NCBI RefSeq assembly: GCF_002993365.1
Contig: NZ_PVNP01000089.1
Location: forward strand, 1-64,000
Length of the DNA stretch: 64,000 nucleotides
DNA from: Marisediminitalea alba
GTDB taxonomy: Bacteria; Pseudomonadota; Gammaproteobacteria; Enterobacterales; Alteromonadaceae
Direction of reading: 5' to 3'
Below, piece after piece: positions 20,120 through 28,339 of the stretch; position 1 is the first letter of the stretch; each line of letters begins with the position of its first letter. A program made the translations under genes and the position numbers. The notes under the pieces were generated by a model. That model did not search any database. It was given only the letters and a program-made list of their open reading frames with translations, and had not been told where the DNA came from.

Positions 20120-20722
20120 TTAATCCTCTTTGGTCAGGTAATGAATGCTTTGTAGCAGCAGGCGACTGCCCTCTGCCGTTAGAATGGACTCCGGATGAAA
20201 CTGGAATCCAAGCATTTTATCGTCGGACTGGTAGACCGCCATAACCGTTGTACCTACTTTGGCCAGTGGTGTTAAGCCTTCAGGCAACTCCAGCGCCATT
20301 AGCGAGTGGTAGCGGGCTACATGGAGTGGCTGCGGCATACCCGCAAACATGGCCTCACCGGTATGGGTAATAGCCGATGACTTACCGTGCATCACATCTT
20401 CAGCGCGGCCGACAGTGCCGCCGTAATGGGCTACTATGGCCTGATGGCCAAGACAAATCCCGAGTACCGGAAAATGGCCCTGGACCATGCTTAACAGCTG
20501 TGGCATACATCCGGCTTCATGGGGCGCACCCGGCCCCGGGGATAATAGCAATAAAACCGGCCCGCTTTCAGCCTGCATTTGCATTTTTTCGAATAACATT
20601 CTGGCGTCGACATTATTGCGGTACACCACAATATTCAATTCCATGGTGCGAAGCTCATCGACCAGGTTGTAGGTGAAAGAGTCGACGTTGTCTAACAGAA
20701 ATACCGTGATAGGCTGGCTCAT
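20120..20722 (-). CDS. trpG: Anthranilate synthase component II (glutamine amidotransferase)
   Basis: 200 residues, class I amidotransferase that supplies ammonia to TrpE. The nucleophile Cys lies in LGICLGHQAI and the His/Glu pair in FQFHPESI. LLLSPGPGAPHEAG is the oxyanion region. The start overlaps the trpE stop as TAATG with GGGAGAAG upstream, so the subunits are made together. Confidence 0.95.
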   Translation of the reverse strand: MSQPITVFLLDNVDSFTYNLVDELRTMELNIVVYRNNVDARMLFEKMQMQAESGPVLLLLSPGPGAPHEAGCMPQLLSMVQGHFPVLGICLGHQAIVAHYGGTVGRAEDVMHGKSSAITHTGEAMFAGMPQPLHVARYHSLMALELPEGLTPLAKVGTTVMAVYQSDDKMLGFQFHPESILTAEGSRLLLQSIHYLTKED

Positions 20723-22317
20723 TATACTTCTCCCTGAACGCTAACTGAGGATTTCACCGCGTTGATCACGGCCTGTGCCTTATTCCGGGTTTCATCCGCT
20801 TCTGCCTGTGGGTCGGAATCATACACTACGCCAGCGCCTGCCTGTATATATGCTCGACCGTTTTTAACAAAAGCAGAGCGGATAACAATACAGGTATCCA
20901 TATCGCCATCGTTATTCAGGTAGCCAACAGCGCCACCGTAGCTGCCGCGACGCTTGTGCTCGACCTTGCGAATTAACGAGGCTGCACTCACTTTAGGCGC
21001 GCCTACCAGGGTGCCCATATTCATGCAGGCCTGATAGGCATGCAGTGCATCCAGATCGTGGCGTAACTGGCCGACCACGCGTGAAACCAGGTGCATTACG
21101 TGGGAGTAACGGTCAACTTTAAGTAAGTCTTTCACATAGCGGGTGCCAGGCTCAGATACTTTGGCTACGTCATTACGGGCCAGGTCTACCAGCATCAGAT
21201 GTTCGGCTTTTTCTTTCTGATCTTCGCGCAGGTTTAGCTCAATGCGGCTATCCATATCATGGTCTATCTCGCCATTAGCGCGTTTGCCGCGAGGGCGGGT
21301 GCCGGCAATAGGGTAGATTTCCACCACATTGCTTTGTGCGGTGTATTTAAGGGCTGACTCCGGCGATGCACCAAAAATAGTAAACTCAGCATCCTGCATG
21401 TAAAACATATAAGGGCTGGGATTTTGTTTTTTCAGAGCGGCGTAGGCAGTAAGTGGGGCGGGGCAGGGCAGAGAAAACGTTCGGGACGGCACAACCTGAA
21501 AAATATCGCCGGCCAGAATATGTTCTTTTAAGGTCAGCACGTCGTTGCAGTATTCTTCGTCTGATTTATCCACTTGTAAGGACGTGGGTTCACTAACGGC
21601 TATCGGCGATAAATCATGTGGCGCCAGACTTTGTAACTCGGCGCTAAGGGCCTCAAGGCGCTGAGCAATGGCAAAATAACTGGTGGCCACTTCGCTGCCG
21701 CTGAACACGCTGCCAAGCAACCGTGCCTGGCGGGTTTGATGGTCGAAAGTGATCAGGGTTTCTGCCAGATAAAACACATAATCGGCGCAGTCATTATCGC
21801 CTTCTTCTACCTTAGGCAGATCTTCGAAGGTCGCCAGCAAATCATACGCAAATACCCCACCTAAGAATACGGCATGCTGGTGGTCACGCAGCGGTGTGAT
21901 TTGTTTAACCACCATCCGCAGTACGTCGAACACGCTGGTGGATTTCAAGCGACTGTCTTCGTCGAGGTTGGCCGTTTGGGAATGACACTCAAGGGCAATT
22001 TCAGTCTCGCTGATGATCTGGCATTTTAAATCTGCCGGACAGCTTTCCATAAATAGCGGTAGCAGTCCTTTACCGTTGGCACTCAACGCCTGAATGGCGA
22101 CTTGCTGCCCGCGACATTCAAAGCGCAGGGCACCATCCACCATCAGCAGACTTTGCAGGTTATCCTTACTGTCTATCTCGGCTGATTCGAGCAGTAACGC
22201 ATGGGGTTTTTCGCCACACAGCTGGGCAAATGCCGCCAAGGGATCATTGACGTAGGTTGCTGTTCTCTCAATGGTTTCCACTTTTCCCGGGACCATGCCT
22301 AATTCGGCCAAACTCAT
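20722..22317 (-). CDS. trpE: Anthranilate synthase component I
   Basis: 531 residues, converts chorismate and ammonia to anthranilate. The N-terminal LLES element (ALLLESAEIDS) is the tryptophan-binding site, so feedback inhibition is expected. The chorismate-binding core shows VVPSRTF, GASPES, PIAGTRPRG and the C-terminal GAGVVYDSDPQAE. ATG at 22317 is chosen for GGAGA upstream and the family N-terminus; the open frame continues upstream into the leader but that part overlaps the attenuator. First structural gene of the operon. Confidence 0.96.
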   Translation of the reverse strand: MSLAELGMVPGKVETIERTATYVNDPLAAFAQLCGEKPHALLLESAEIDSKDNLQSLLMVDGALRFECRGQQVAIQALSANGKGLLPLFMESCPADLKCQIISETEIALECHSQTANLDEDSRLKSTSVFDVLRMVVKQITPLRDHQHAVFLGGVFAYDLLATFEDLPKVEEGDNDCADYVFYLAETLITFDHQTRQARLLGSVFSGSEVATSYFAIAQRLEALSAELQSLAPHDLSPIAVSEPTSLQVDKSDEEYCNDVLTLKEHILAGDIFQVVPSRTFSLPCPAPLTAYAALKKQNPSPYMFYMQDAEFTIFGASPESALKYTAQSNVVEIYPIAGTRPRGKRANGEIDHDMDSRIELNLREDQKEKAEHLMLVDLARNDVAKVSEPGTRYVKDLLKVDRYSHVMHLVSRVVGQLRHDLDALHAYQACMNMGTLVGAPKVSAASLIRKVEHKRRGSYGGAVGYLNNDGDMDTCIVIRSAFVKNGRAYIQAGAGVVYDSDPQAEADETRNKAQAVINAVKSSVSVQGEV

Positions 22318-22347
22318 CTTTTTTCTCCGGTTAAAAATTAAAAAAAA

Positions 22348-22367
22348 GGCCCGTAACATTACGGGCC
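22348..22367 (-). terminator. trp attenuator terminator
   Basis: GGCCCGTA-ATGT-TACGGGCC, an eight-base-pair stem followed on the minus strand by seven T residues (22347-22341), between trpL and trpE. The left arm can instead pair with ACGGGC at 22407-22402, which overlaps the trpL stop codon, giving the antiterminator. It fits ribosome-mediated attenuation. Confidence 0.93.
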
Positions 22368-22406
22368 TTTTTTGTTTGTTCTGCGCACTAACGCTCACAC
22401 CGCCCG

Positions 22407-22472
22407 TTATCGAAGGGAGTGCCACCACCAGATAGTTGCCATTACGGCGCTGTGTTGTGGTTGATTAAGCAT
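22407..22472 (-). CDS. trpL: trp operon leader peptide
   Basis: A 21-residue leader peptide, MLNQPQHSAVMATIWWWHSLR, with three consecutive Trp codons at positions 15-17, starting at ATG 22472 with AGGAAAC just upstream and ending with TAA at 22407. It lies 40 bases before the attenuator stem. Stalling at the Trp codons when charged tRNA is scarce would free the antiterminator pairing. Direct sequence evidence is strong because codons, ribosome site, alternative hairpins and T run all lie in order. Confidence 0.93.
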   Translation of the reverse strand: MLNQPQHSAVMATIWWWHSLR

Positions 22473-22503
22473 TAGTTTCCTGTCTCGTTGTTTTATTTGA
22501 TAA

Positions 22504-22521
22504 CTTCGATAGGCATCGAAG
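22504..22521. promoter_or_regulatory. Inverted repeat in the trp / rnm divergent promoter region
   Basis: CTTCGAT-AGGC-ATCGAAG, perfect seven-base arms. It sits 32 bases before trpL and 72 bases before the divergent PHP-domain gene, a good position for an operator. It is not like the enteric TrpR consensus that I know. A possible -35 (TTGAAT, minus strand 22528-22523) flanks it; the -10 is unclear. On the plus strand TATACT at 22533-22538 may be a -10 for the rnm operon. Confidence 0.5.
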
Positions 22522-22592
22522 CATTCAATCCGTATACTGTGCTATAGAAGAAAACAAAAACCAATTTGTGTCAACCATAAATTTGAAAATAC

Positions 22593-23459
22593 ATGAAAAT
22601 TGACTTGCACAGTCACACCACTTTCTCGGATGGCCGCTTAACGCCGGCCGAACTTATTCAACGTGCGCAAACGATGCAGGTTGATGTACTGGCTATTACC
22701 GATCACGACAGTACTTATGGCCTGGCGGACGCCCACGCTGCGGCTCAGGCGCACTACCCGGCACTAAGGATTATTGACGGCGTTGAAATCTCCACGCGCT
22801 GGCACAGTTTTGAAATCCATATTGTCGGCCTGAATATCGATACCGGGCACCCGGCACTGCAGGCATTTTTGGCTGACCAGCAGCAGAAACGTGAAGAACG
22901 TGCGGCTAAAATTGCCGATAAGCTGGCAAAATGCGGTTTTGAAGGTACGCTGGAACGAGCGCGCCGTTATGCCGGAGTAGGCCAGATCACCCGGGCGCAC
23001 TTTGCCCGTGTGCTGGTGGATAGTTTCCAGGTCGCGACCTTAGAAAAAGCCTTTAAGCTGTATCTGGGCAAAGGCAAGCGTGCGGCTGTGAAGGCTGAGT
23101 GGCCAGATATCGCTGCGGCGGTAAAGGTGATTCAGCAGGCAGGAGGCCGGGCGGTACTGGCGCATCCCATTCATTACGATATGACCACCAAATGGCTGCG
23201 CCGGCTAATTGCAGAGTTTGCTGAGGCGGGAGGCGATGCGGCAGAAGTAGTGTTTCCCGGTATGAGTGCCGAGAAGCAAGCCCTGTTGCAGTCGATCGTG
23301 GCTGAATATCAATTGCTGGCATCGGCCGGCTCTGATTTTCATTTCCCCGGACGTTGGACTGAGCTGGGGCGTTGTCAGTTAAAGACAGACACACTCACGC
23401 CGGTTTGGCATGACTGGAATTTAGCTGTGAGTCAATCCTCACTAAAGGACCCTGTATGA
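22593..23459 (+). CDS. rnm: PHP-domain 5'-3' exoribonuclease RNase AM
   Basis: 288 residues, PHP phosphoesterase (formerly YciV/TrpH). Metal-binding motifs HSHTTFSDG (residues 6-14) and ITDHDST are present, with later LAHPIHY and SAGSDFHFPG. The family removes nucleotides from RNA 5' ends (rRNA maturation) and cleaves pAp. It opens a five-gene run divergent from trp, the same neighbourhood as in Escherichia coli. The next gene overlaps by four bases. Confidence 0.9.
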   Translation: MKIDLHSHTTFSDGRLTPAELIQRAQTMQVDVLAITDHDSTYGLADAHAAAQAHYPALRIIDGVEISTRWHSFEIHIVGLNIDTGHPALQAFLADQQQKREERAAKIADKLAKCGFEGTLERARRYAGVGQITRAHFARVLVDSFQVATLEKAFKLYLGKGKRAAVKAEWPDIAAAVKVIQQAGGRAVLAHPIHYDMTTKWLRRLIAEFAEAGGDAAEVVFPGMSAEKQALLQSIVAEYQLLASAGSDFHFPGRWTELGRCQLKTDTLTPVWHDWNLAVSQSSLKDPV

Positions 23460-24076
23460 GTCAGTTTTTTTACGTACACCCTGATAATCCGCAGTCACGC
23501 CTGATCAAACAGGCCGCTGAGCTCATTCGCCAGGGGGAGGTGGTGGTTTATCCCACTGATTCGGGTTATGCCATTGGCTGTCAGATGGACGACAAACGTG
23601 CATTGGACCAGCTCTGTCGCATCCGGCAGATTGCTAATGAACACAATTTTTCACTGATGTGCCGGGATATGTCTGAGCTGTCGGTGTATGCCAAGGTAGA
23701 TAATGTTGCTTTTCGAATGCTTAAAAATAACACTCCCGGGCCTTATACTTTTGTATTGAAAGCGACCCGCGAAGTGCCTAAGCGGTTACAGAATCCAAAG
23801 CGCCGTACCATAGGGATCCGGGTGCCGGATAACATTATTGCGCTGGCGTTGCTCGAAGAGCTTAATGAACCACTTATGTCCACCTCGTTAATTCTGCCCG
23901 GGCAATCGCTGGCAGAGTCAGACCCTGATGAAATTCGCGATAAGCTGGAAAAACAGGTAGGCCTGATTATTCATGGCGGCTATCTGGGTGAGCAGCCCAC
24001 TACAGTGATTGATTTAAGTGAAGGCGAACCCGTGGTGGTACGTGAAGGCAGTGGCGATGTGACGCCGTTTTTATAA
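23456..24076 (+). CDS. yciO: YciO/Sua5/YrdC-family protein
   Basis: 206 residues with the Sua5/YrdC double-stranded-RNA-binding fold. VVYPTDSGYAIGC and the KxR-SxN equivalent region (LDQLCRIRQIANEHNFSLM, shown here in pieces: RIRQ, NFSLM) and GIRVPDN are typical. The family includes threonylcarbamoyl-AMP synthases for tRNA t6A; YciO members are of uncertain activity. Starts by ATGA overlap with rnm. Confidence 0.9.
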   Translation: MSQFFYVHPDNPQSRLIKQAAELIRQGEVVVYPTDSGYAIGCQMDDKRALDQLCRIRQIANEHNFSLMCRDMSELSVYAKVDNVAFRMLKNNTPGPYTFVLKATREVPKRLQNPKRRTIGIRVPDNIIALALLEELNEPLMSTSLILPGQSLAESDPDEIRDKLEKQVGLIIHGGYLGEQPTTVIDLSEGEPVVVREGSGDVTPFL

Positions 24077-24096
24077 CAGCATGAATCAGATCTGAT

Positions 24097-24933
24097 ATGA
24101 GCAATAGCGACGAGCCAGCCTCAACCCTCGCCATACCGGTACAGCAACCGCTGCCACTGGCCTTTGTGAATGGCGAGGCGGTGATTGAAAAACCGGAGGA
24201 TTTATATATTCCGCCGGAAGCGCTGGAGGTGATCCTGGAGTCTTTTGAAGGCCCGCTGGACTTATTGCTGTATCTAATCCGTAAGCAGAAATTCGATATT
24301 ACCACTATGCCGGTGGCGGAAATTACCCGGCAGTACATGGAATATGTCGAGGTCATGCAAACCCTTAAGCTTGAACTCGCGGCCGAATACCTTTTGATGG
24401 CTGCCATTCTGGCCGAGATCAAGTCTCGATTACTACTGCCAAGTCGCAGTGATGAAGATGACGATGAGGAAGACCCGAGAGCGGCACTAATAAGACGTTT
24501 GCAAGAGTATGAGCTCATAAAGCAAGCGGCGGAAGACCTCGATTTGCAGCCGCGCATGGAACGCGATTTGTTCAGCGTCAGCGTTGAGCCATCGGCCGAT
24601 ATCCAGCCGGTGATAATTCAGCCGGACGTGTCGCTACAGGAACTGGTACTGGCCTTTTCAGCCGCCATGCAGCGTGCTGCCGCATTTGAGCATCACCACA
24701 TCGCTCCTGAAGCCCTGAGTACCCGGGAGCGTATGAGTAAAATTTTGCAGTTACTCAATGCCGAAGAATACACCCCGATGGAAGCGCTGTTTACTGCCGA
24801 AGAGGGGCGGGCCGGCGCGGTTGTAACCTTTCTGGCCATTTTAGAACTGGTTAAAGCTCAGAGTATTAACCTGGTACAGGCCGGGCCGTTTGCCCGTATT
24901 CATGTGAAGTTAGGTAGTTTTGAAGCACCATGA
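24097..24933 (+). CDS. scpA: Segregation and condensation protein A
   Basis: 278 residues, kleisin subunit of the bacterial SMC-ScpAB condensin. The N-terminal motif FEGPLDLLLYLIRKQKFDI is the family hallmark (SMC neck-binding helix region), and the C-terminal winged helix ends with VTFLAILELVKAQ. The acidic stretch EDDDEEDP at about 128-135 forms the linker. It precedes scpB with a four-base overlap. No smc gene lies in the window. Confidence 0.93.
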   Translation: MSNSDEPASTLAIPVQQPLPLAFVNGEAVIEKPEDLYIPPEALEVILESFEGPLDLLLYLIRKQKFDITTMPVAEITRQYMEYVEVMQTLKLELAAEYLLMAAILAEIKSRLLLPSRSDEDDDEEDPRAALIRRLQEYELIKQAAEDLDLQPRMERDLFSVSVEPSADIQPVIIQPDVSLQELVLAFSAAMQRAAAFEHHHIAPEALSTRERMSKILQLLNAEEYTPMEALFTAEEGRAGAVVTFLAILELVKAQSINLVQAGPFARIHVKLGSFEAP

Positions 24934-25559
24934 AAAAAATCAACAGTGAGCAGCTTAAACAGCTTATCGAGGCAACTATCTTTGTTTCGGATCAACCGGT
25001 TTCCGTAGATAAATTAAAAAATACTGTACTGGCCGATTTCACCGTCAGTGATAAAGCGATACAATCAGCGCTGAACGCCCTGCAGCTGGACTATCGCCCG
25101 CGCGGTATTCAACTGGTTGAGGTGGCCAGTGGTTATCGGTTTCAGTCACTGGATAGCCTTAGCCCCTGGCTGAGTCGTCTGTGGCAGGAAACCAGTCCCA
25201 AATATTCCCGGGCAATGTTAGAAACGCTGGCACTGATTGCCTATCGACAACCCATAACCCGGGGAGAGATAGAGCAGGTGCGTGGTGTGGCGGTTAGCAG
25301 CAACATTATTAAAACGCTTACTGAACGTGAGTGGATAAAAGTGATAGGCCACAAGGAAGTACCCGGTCGGCCAGCGCTGTATGCTACGACTAAACAATTT
25401 TTAGATTATTTTTCGCTGAAGTCACTCAGTGACTTACCCAATGCCGAGGAGTTTATGGCCTCGCTTGATGCCACTCAAAACGTGACGCATGTATTGCATG
25501 ACGACACAGGGTCGCAGGCTGAAGGTGATAGCGACAACCAAAAAGAGTCAATACACTAA
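24930..25559 (+). CDS. scpB: Segregation and condensation protein B
   Basis: 209 residues with two winged-helix domains. [17 protein letters not shown] opens the first; [28 protein letters not shown] (in part [15 protein letters not shown]) and GRPALYATT mark the second. It binds the ScpA linker as a dimer. The stop overlaps the rluB start as TAATG. Confidence 0.93.
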   Translation: MKKINSEQLKQLIEATIFVSDQPVSVDKLKNTVLADFTVSDKAIQSALNALQLDYRPRGIQLVEVASGYRFQSLDSLSPWLSRLWQETSPKYSRAMLETLALIAYRQPITRGEIEQVRGVAVSSNIIKTLTEREWIKVIGHKEVPGRPALYATTKQFLDYFSLKSLSDLPNAEEFMASLDATQNVTHVLHDDTGSQAEGDSDNQKESIH

Positions 25560-26428
25560 TGACAGAGAAATTACAGAAGGTACTCGCCAACCATGGCATA
25601 GGTTCACGCCGTGAAATGGAGCGCTGGATTGAGCAGGGCCGTATATCGGTGGATGGCACCGTGGCAAAGCTTGGCGATCGGGTTGATGCAACAGCGCAAA
25701 TTCGCGTAGACGGCCACATTTTGTCGCGCAGTAATGAAGAGCCAGTATGCCGCGTACTGATGTACAATAAGCCGGAAGGCGAGCTGTGCACCAGAATTGA
25801 TCCAGAAGGCCGAAGTACCGTTTTCGATCGACTGCCAGCAATAAGCCAGGGACGCTGGATTGCCGTGGGCCGACTGGATATAAACACCAGCGGTTTACTG
25901 CTGTTTACCAACGATGGTGAAATGGCCAATCGCCTTATGCACCCACGCTGCAAAGTTGAACGTGAGTATGCCGTTCGTATCTTTGGCGATGTGTCAGCGA
26001 AATCGCTCCAGATCCTGAAAAAAGGCGTAATGCTGGAAGATGGTATGGCCAAGTTTAATACCATTAAACCTCGGCCATCCACTGATGATGAAAGCATGAA
26101 TAACTGGTTTAACGTTACCCTGGAAGAAGGGCGTAACCGTGAAGTTCGACGTTTATGGGAATCTCAGGATTGTCAGGTGAGCCGGTTGATTCGCGTTCGT
26201 TACGGGCCGGTTGAACTACAGAAACGCTTACCCCAGGGAGCATGGGTTGAGTTACCCCTGAGTGAAGTGAATGCGTTGCGCCATATAGTTCAGCTACCGG
26301 CTGAAGATGAAAGCATGGTTGATGAACGCCAGACTAAGCTTGACCATGCTCGCCTGAGTCGCATGCGTCGTTCAGTTAAAAAACACAAGATCCGTAAAGA
26401 GCGGGTTCACCAACGCCGTCAGTTTTAA
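25559..26428 (+). CDS. rluB: 23S rRNA pseudouridine2605 synthase
   Basis: 289 residues, RsuA-family pseudouridine synthase. The N-terminal S4 domain ([20 protein letters not shown]) is followed by the catalytic domain with the Asp in [18 protein letters not shown]. The C-terminal tail is strongly basic ([20 protein letters not shown]), suited to rRNA binding. Last gene of the rnm-yciO-scpAB-rluB run. Confidence 0.93.
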   Translation: MTEKLQKVLANHGIGSRREMERWIEQGRISVDGTVAKLGDRVDATAQIRVDGHILSRSNEEPVCRVLMYNKPEGELCTRIDPEGRSTVFDRLPAISQGRWIAVGRLDINTSGLLLFTNDGEMANRLMHPRCKVEREYAVRIFGDVSAKSLQILKKGVMLEDGMAKFNTIKPRPSTDDESMNNWFNVTLEEGRNREVRRLWESQDCQVSRLIRVRYGPVELQKRLPQGAWVELPLSEVNALRHIVQLPAEDESMVDERQTKLDHARLSRMRRSVKKHKIRKERVHQRRQF

Positions 26429-26438
26429 TCAATAGGTC

Positions 26439-26476
26439 AGGCTAACCCTGTGTGCAACACATGTAGCGGTTAGCCT
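26439..26476. terminator. Convergent terminator-like hairpin
   Basis: AGGCTAACC (26439-26447) and GGTTAGCCT (26468-26476) form nine perfect pairs between the convergent rluB and glutathione peroxidase genes. There is no strong T run on either side. Confidence 0.55.
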
Positions 26477-26961
26477 TACTGCGCCAGCAACTTTTCTATT
26501 TCCTGCTTAATTGATTCCGGACTGGTTTGCGGACCAAACCGGGTGATCGTGGCACGGTCTTTACTGATCAGGAATTTAGTGAAATTCCATTTGATAGCCT
26601 TGGTGCCAAACAGGCCTGGTGCCTGGGCTTTCAGGTATTTATATAAAGGACTGGCTGCGGAGCCATTCACCTCAATTTTCTTCATTACCGGAAAAGTAAC
26701 GCTGTAATTGAGGCTGCAAAAAGACTGGATGCTGGCATCGTCGCCGGGCTCCTGCTGACCGAACTGATTGCAGGGAAAGCCTAATACGACCAGCCCGTTA
26801 TCTGCATATTGCTGATGTAACGCTTCCAGCCCTTTGTACTGAGGCGTAAAGCCGCATTTACTGGCTGTGTTGACGATAAGCAGTACTTTGTTGTCAAAGG
26901 CCTGCATGGCAATATCGTCACCATGACTATTCTGAACGGTTAAATCTGAGAATTGTTGCAT
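26476..26961 (-). CDS. Glutathione peroxidase, BtuE type
   Basis: 161 residues, thioredoxin-fold peroxidase with Cys36 (NTASKCGFTPQY) in place of selenocysteine; Gln in FPCNQFGQQEP and Trp in WNFTKF complete the catalytic group. It would reduce hydroperoxides with thioredoxin or glutathione in the cytoplasm (no signal peptide). Its ATG overlaps the stop of the lipoprotein gene as TAATG, so the two are co-transcribed. Confidence 0.92.
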   Translation of the reverse strand: MQQFSDLTVQNSHGDDIAMQAFDNKVLLIVNTASKCGFTPQYKGLEALHQQYADNGLVVLGFPCNQFGQQEPGDDASIQSFCSLNYSVTFPVMKKIEVNGSAASPLYKYLKAQAPGLFGTKAIKWNFTKFLISKDRATITRFGPQTSPESIKQEIEKLLAQ

Positions 26962-27632
26962 TACATTGCCGAGCTCTTGTAGCGGACTTTTGATGTCATA
27001 GTGTCCGGAATTTCAAGCTTAACATCACGTTCTAAAATAATCTCACCGTTTAACCGGACGGTATCAGCAATCGATAATGTCGGAGTTGAAGGGTTGTCAT
27101 TATTTTCCGGATCGTCATAAATGATATCGCCGTCGATAACACTATTACCACTAATACGGATGTCACCGTTAACCGTTTCGATGTTGTCTGTGAGAGTGAG
27201 GTCGGCGGCTTCAATGTCTCCATTTACGGTAATCAGGCTGCCGTCAACTTTAGCACCGAAACCCAGGATGATATCACCATTAACCGACTCGATACTGTCA
27301 CCTGAAACCAGTTGCTGACCGGCTTCAATATCACCGTTCACCACGGTAATCCCGTCAATTTCACAAAAATTGCCTACGGTAACACCACCATTGACGGTGG
27401 TTAGTTCATCCGCTTTAACATTATCGCTGAGGGTAATGCCACCATTTACCGTAGTCAGTGAACCTACCTGTCGATTTTCCGACACACTGATGCTGCCAAA
27501 TACCCGGTTTACATTGCCATCATAGTCGGAAGAGCTGTGACCGCCGACATTGATAACACAACCAGAAAGCGCCGTACCCATCACGAAACACAAGGGAGCC
27601 AGGCGAAGCTTGTTCATTAAACGATTTTTCAT
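26961..27632 (-). CDS. VNG-repeat lipoprotein, bactofilin-like
   Basis: 223 residues. A signal peptide ending in the lipobox ALSGC (Cys25) predicts a lipid-anchored envelope protein. Residues 60-170 hold six copies of (T/S/V)VNG(G/D)(I/V), with VNG at 62, 80, 98, 117, 136 and 154: a period of 18-19 residues that suggests a beta-helix or polymer-forming stack. Asp and Gly dominate the turns. A non-repeated tail follows, rich in beta-type residues. No enzyme motif is seen. It precedes and is coupled to the peroxidase gene. I do not recognise a named family; the bactofilin likeness is by repeat pattern only. Confidence 0.78.
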   Translation of the reverse strand: MKNRLMNKLRLAPLCFVMGTALSGCVINVGGHSSSDYDGNVNRVFGSISVSENRQVGSLTTVNGGITLSDNVKADELTTVNGGVTVGNFCEIDGITVVNGDIEAGQQLVSGDSIESVNGDIILGFGAKVDGSLITVNGDIEAADLTLTDNIETVNGDIRISGNSVIDGDIIYDDPENNDNPSTPTLSIADTVRLNGEIILERDVKLEIPDTMTSKVRYKSSAM

Positions 27633-27782
27633 AATGCACTTGATCAGAATAAATTAAAGACCGGCCAACCTTAGCACGAGGGGGGTAATGGGCGTACTTT
27701 AAAATAATTTCAAAATATGTCTGAAGCGGTAAAAGGCAAGCAAAGTGGGGGAGGGATTATTTGACAAAACAAGAAGCGGATA

Positions 27783-27815
27783 ATGGCTTGCTCAGTATTT
27801 CGGGAAGCAAGCCAT
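27783..27815 (-). terminator. Terminator hairpin after bamE
   Basis: ATGGCTTGCT / AGCAAGCCAT, ten perfect pairs with a 13-base loop, 11 bases after the bamE stop. A T-rich stretch (CTTCTTGTTTTG) follows on the minus strand. Confidence 0.6.
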
Positions 27816-27826
27816 ACTGAATGGCG

Positions 27827-28183
27827 TTACTGCTCAAGCGGCGTATTGAAATCTTCCGACAGTTCAAAGTCGCTGTCTACGGTTTCTACACGGTCGTCTT
27901 TAAAAGTAATAATCAGGCTTTTTTCGAAGTCTTCGCCGCGTTTTTCCATACCACGCTTCATTTCATAGTAGTAATACCAGGTGTCTTTATCGAAGGCGTC
28001 TTTGAGGATTGGGCGGCCCAGAACAAACTCAACCTGTTCTTTTGTCATTCCGATGCGCAGTTTTTTTACGTCCTGCTCGTCCAAAAAGTTACCCTGAGGA
28101 ATATCTATCCGGTAAATCCAGTTAGAACATGCAGTTGATAAAAAAGTAAGTGAAAGCACAACAATCAGGTGAGACAGCTTCAT
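27827..28183 (-). CDS. bamE: Outer membrane assembly lipoprotein BamE
   Basis: 118 residues. A signal peptide with lipobox-like LSTAC leads to a mature protein with the SmpA/OmlA fold. YRIDIPQGNFLDEQDVKKLRIGMTKEQV is the family hallmark (in part IDIPQGN, LRIGMTKEQV), followed by LGRPILKDAF and WYYYYE. It is a subunit of the BAM complex that inserts outer-membrane proteins. ATG at 28183 is chosen for the signal peptide; the ribosome site is weak. It lies downstream of recN on the same strand, the common arrangement. Confidence 0.93.
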   Translation of the reverse strand: MKLSHLIVVLSLTFLSTACSNWIYRIDIPQGNFLDEQDVKKLRIGMTKEQVEFVLGRPILKDAFDKDTWYYYYEMKRGMEKRGEDFEKSLIITFKDDRVETVDSDFELSEDFNTPLEQ

Positions 28184-28339
28184 TAACAGATAAATCCAAT
28201 TATTACAGTAAGTATTCGTTATTATTTGGTCTGCATGCCAGGCTGTTAGGCGCGTTGGACAGTCATTGCAGACGCTATCGGTGCCGAGCATGCTAATCGC
28301 TCAACACCGGCACGTCAACTTTGACCAATGAATTGCAAT

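Noticed and set aside
24000..24557. 185-codon minus-strand frame over scpA
   Set aside because: Ser-rich antisense of a well-supported gene.
25453..26097. 214-codon minus-strand frame over rluB
   Set aside because: Antisense of a clear pseudouridine synthase gene; no ribosome site and no recognisable domain.
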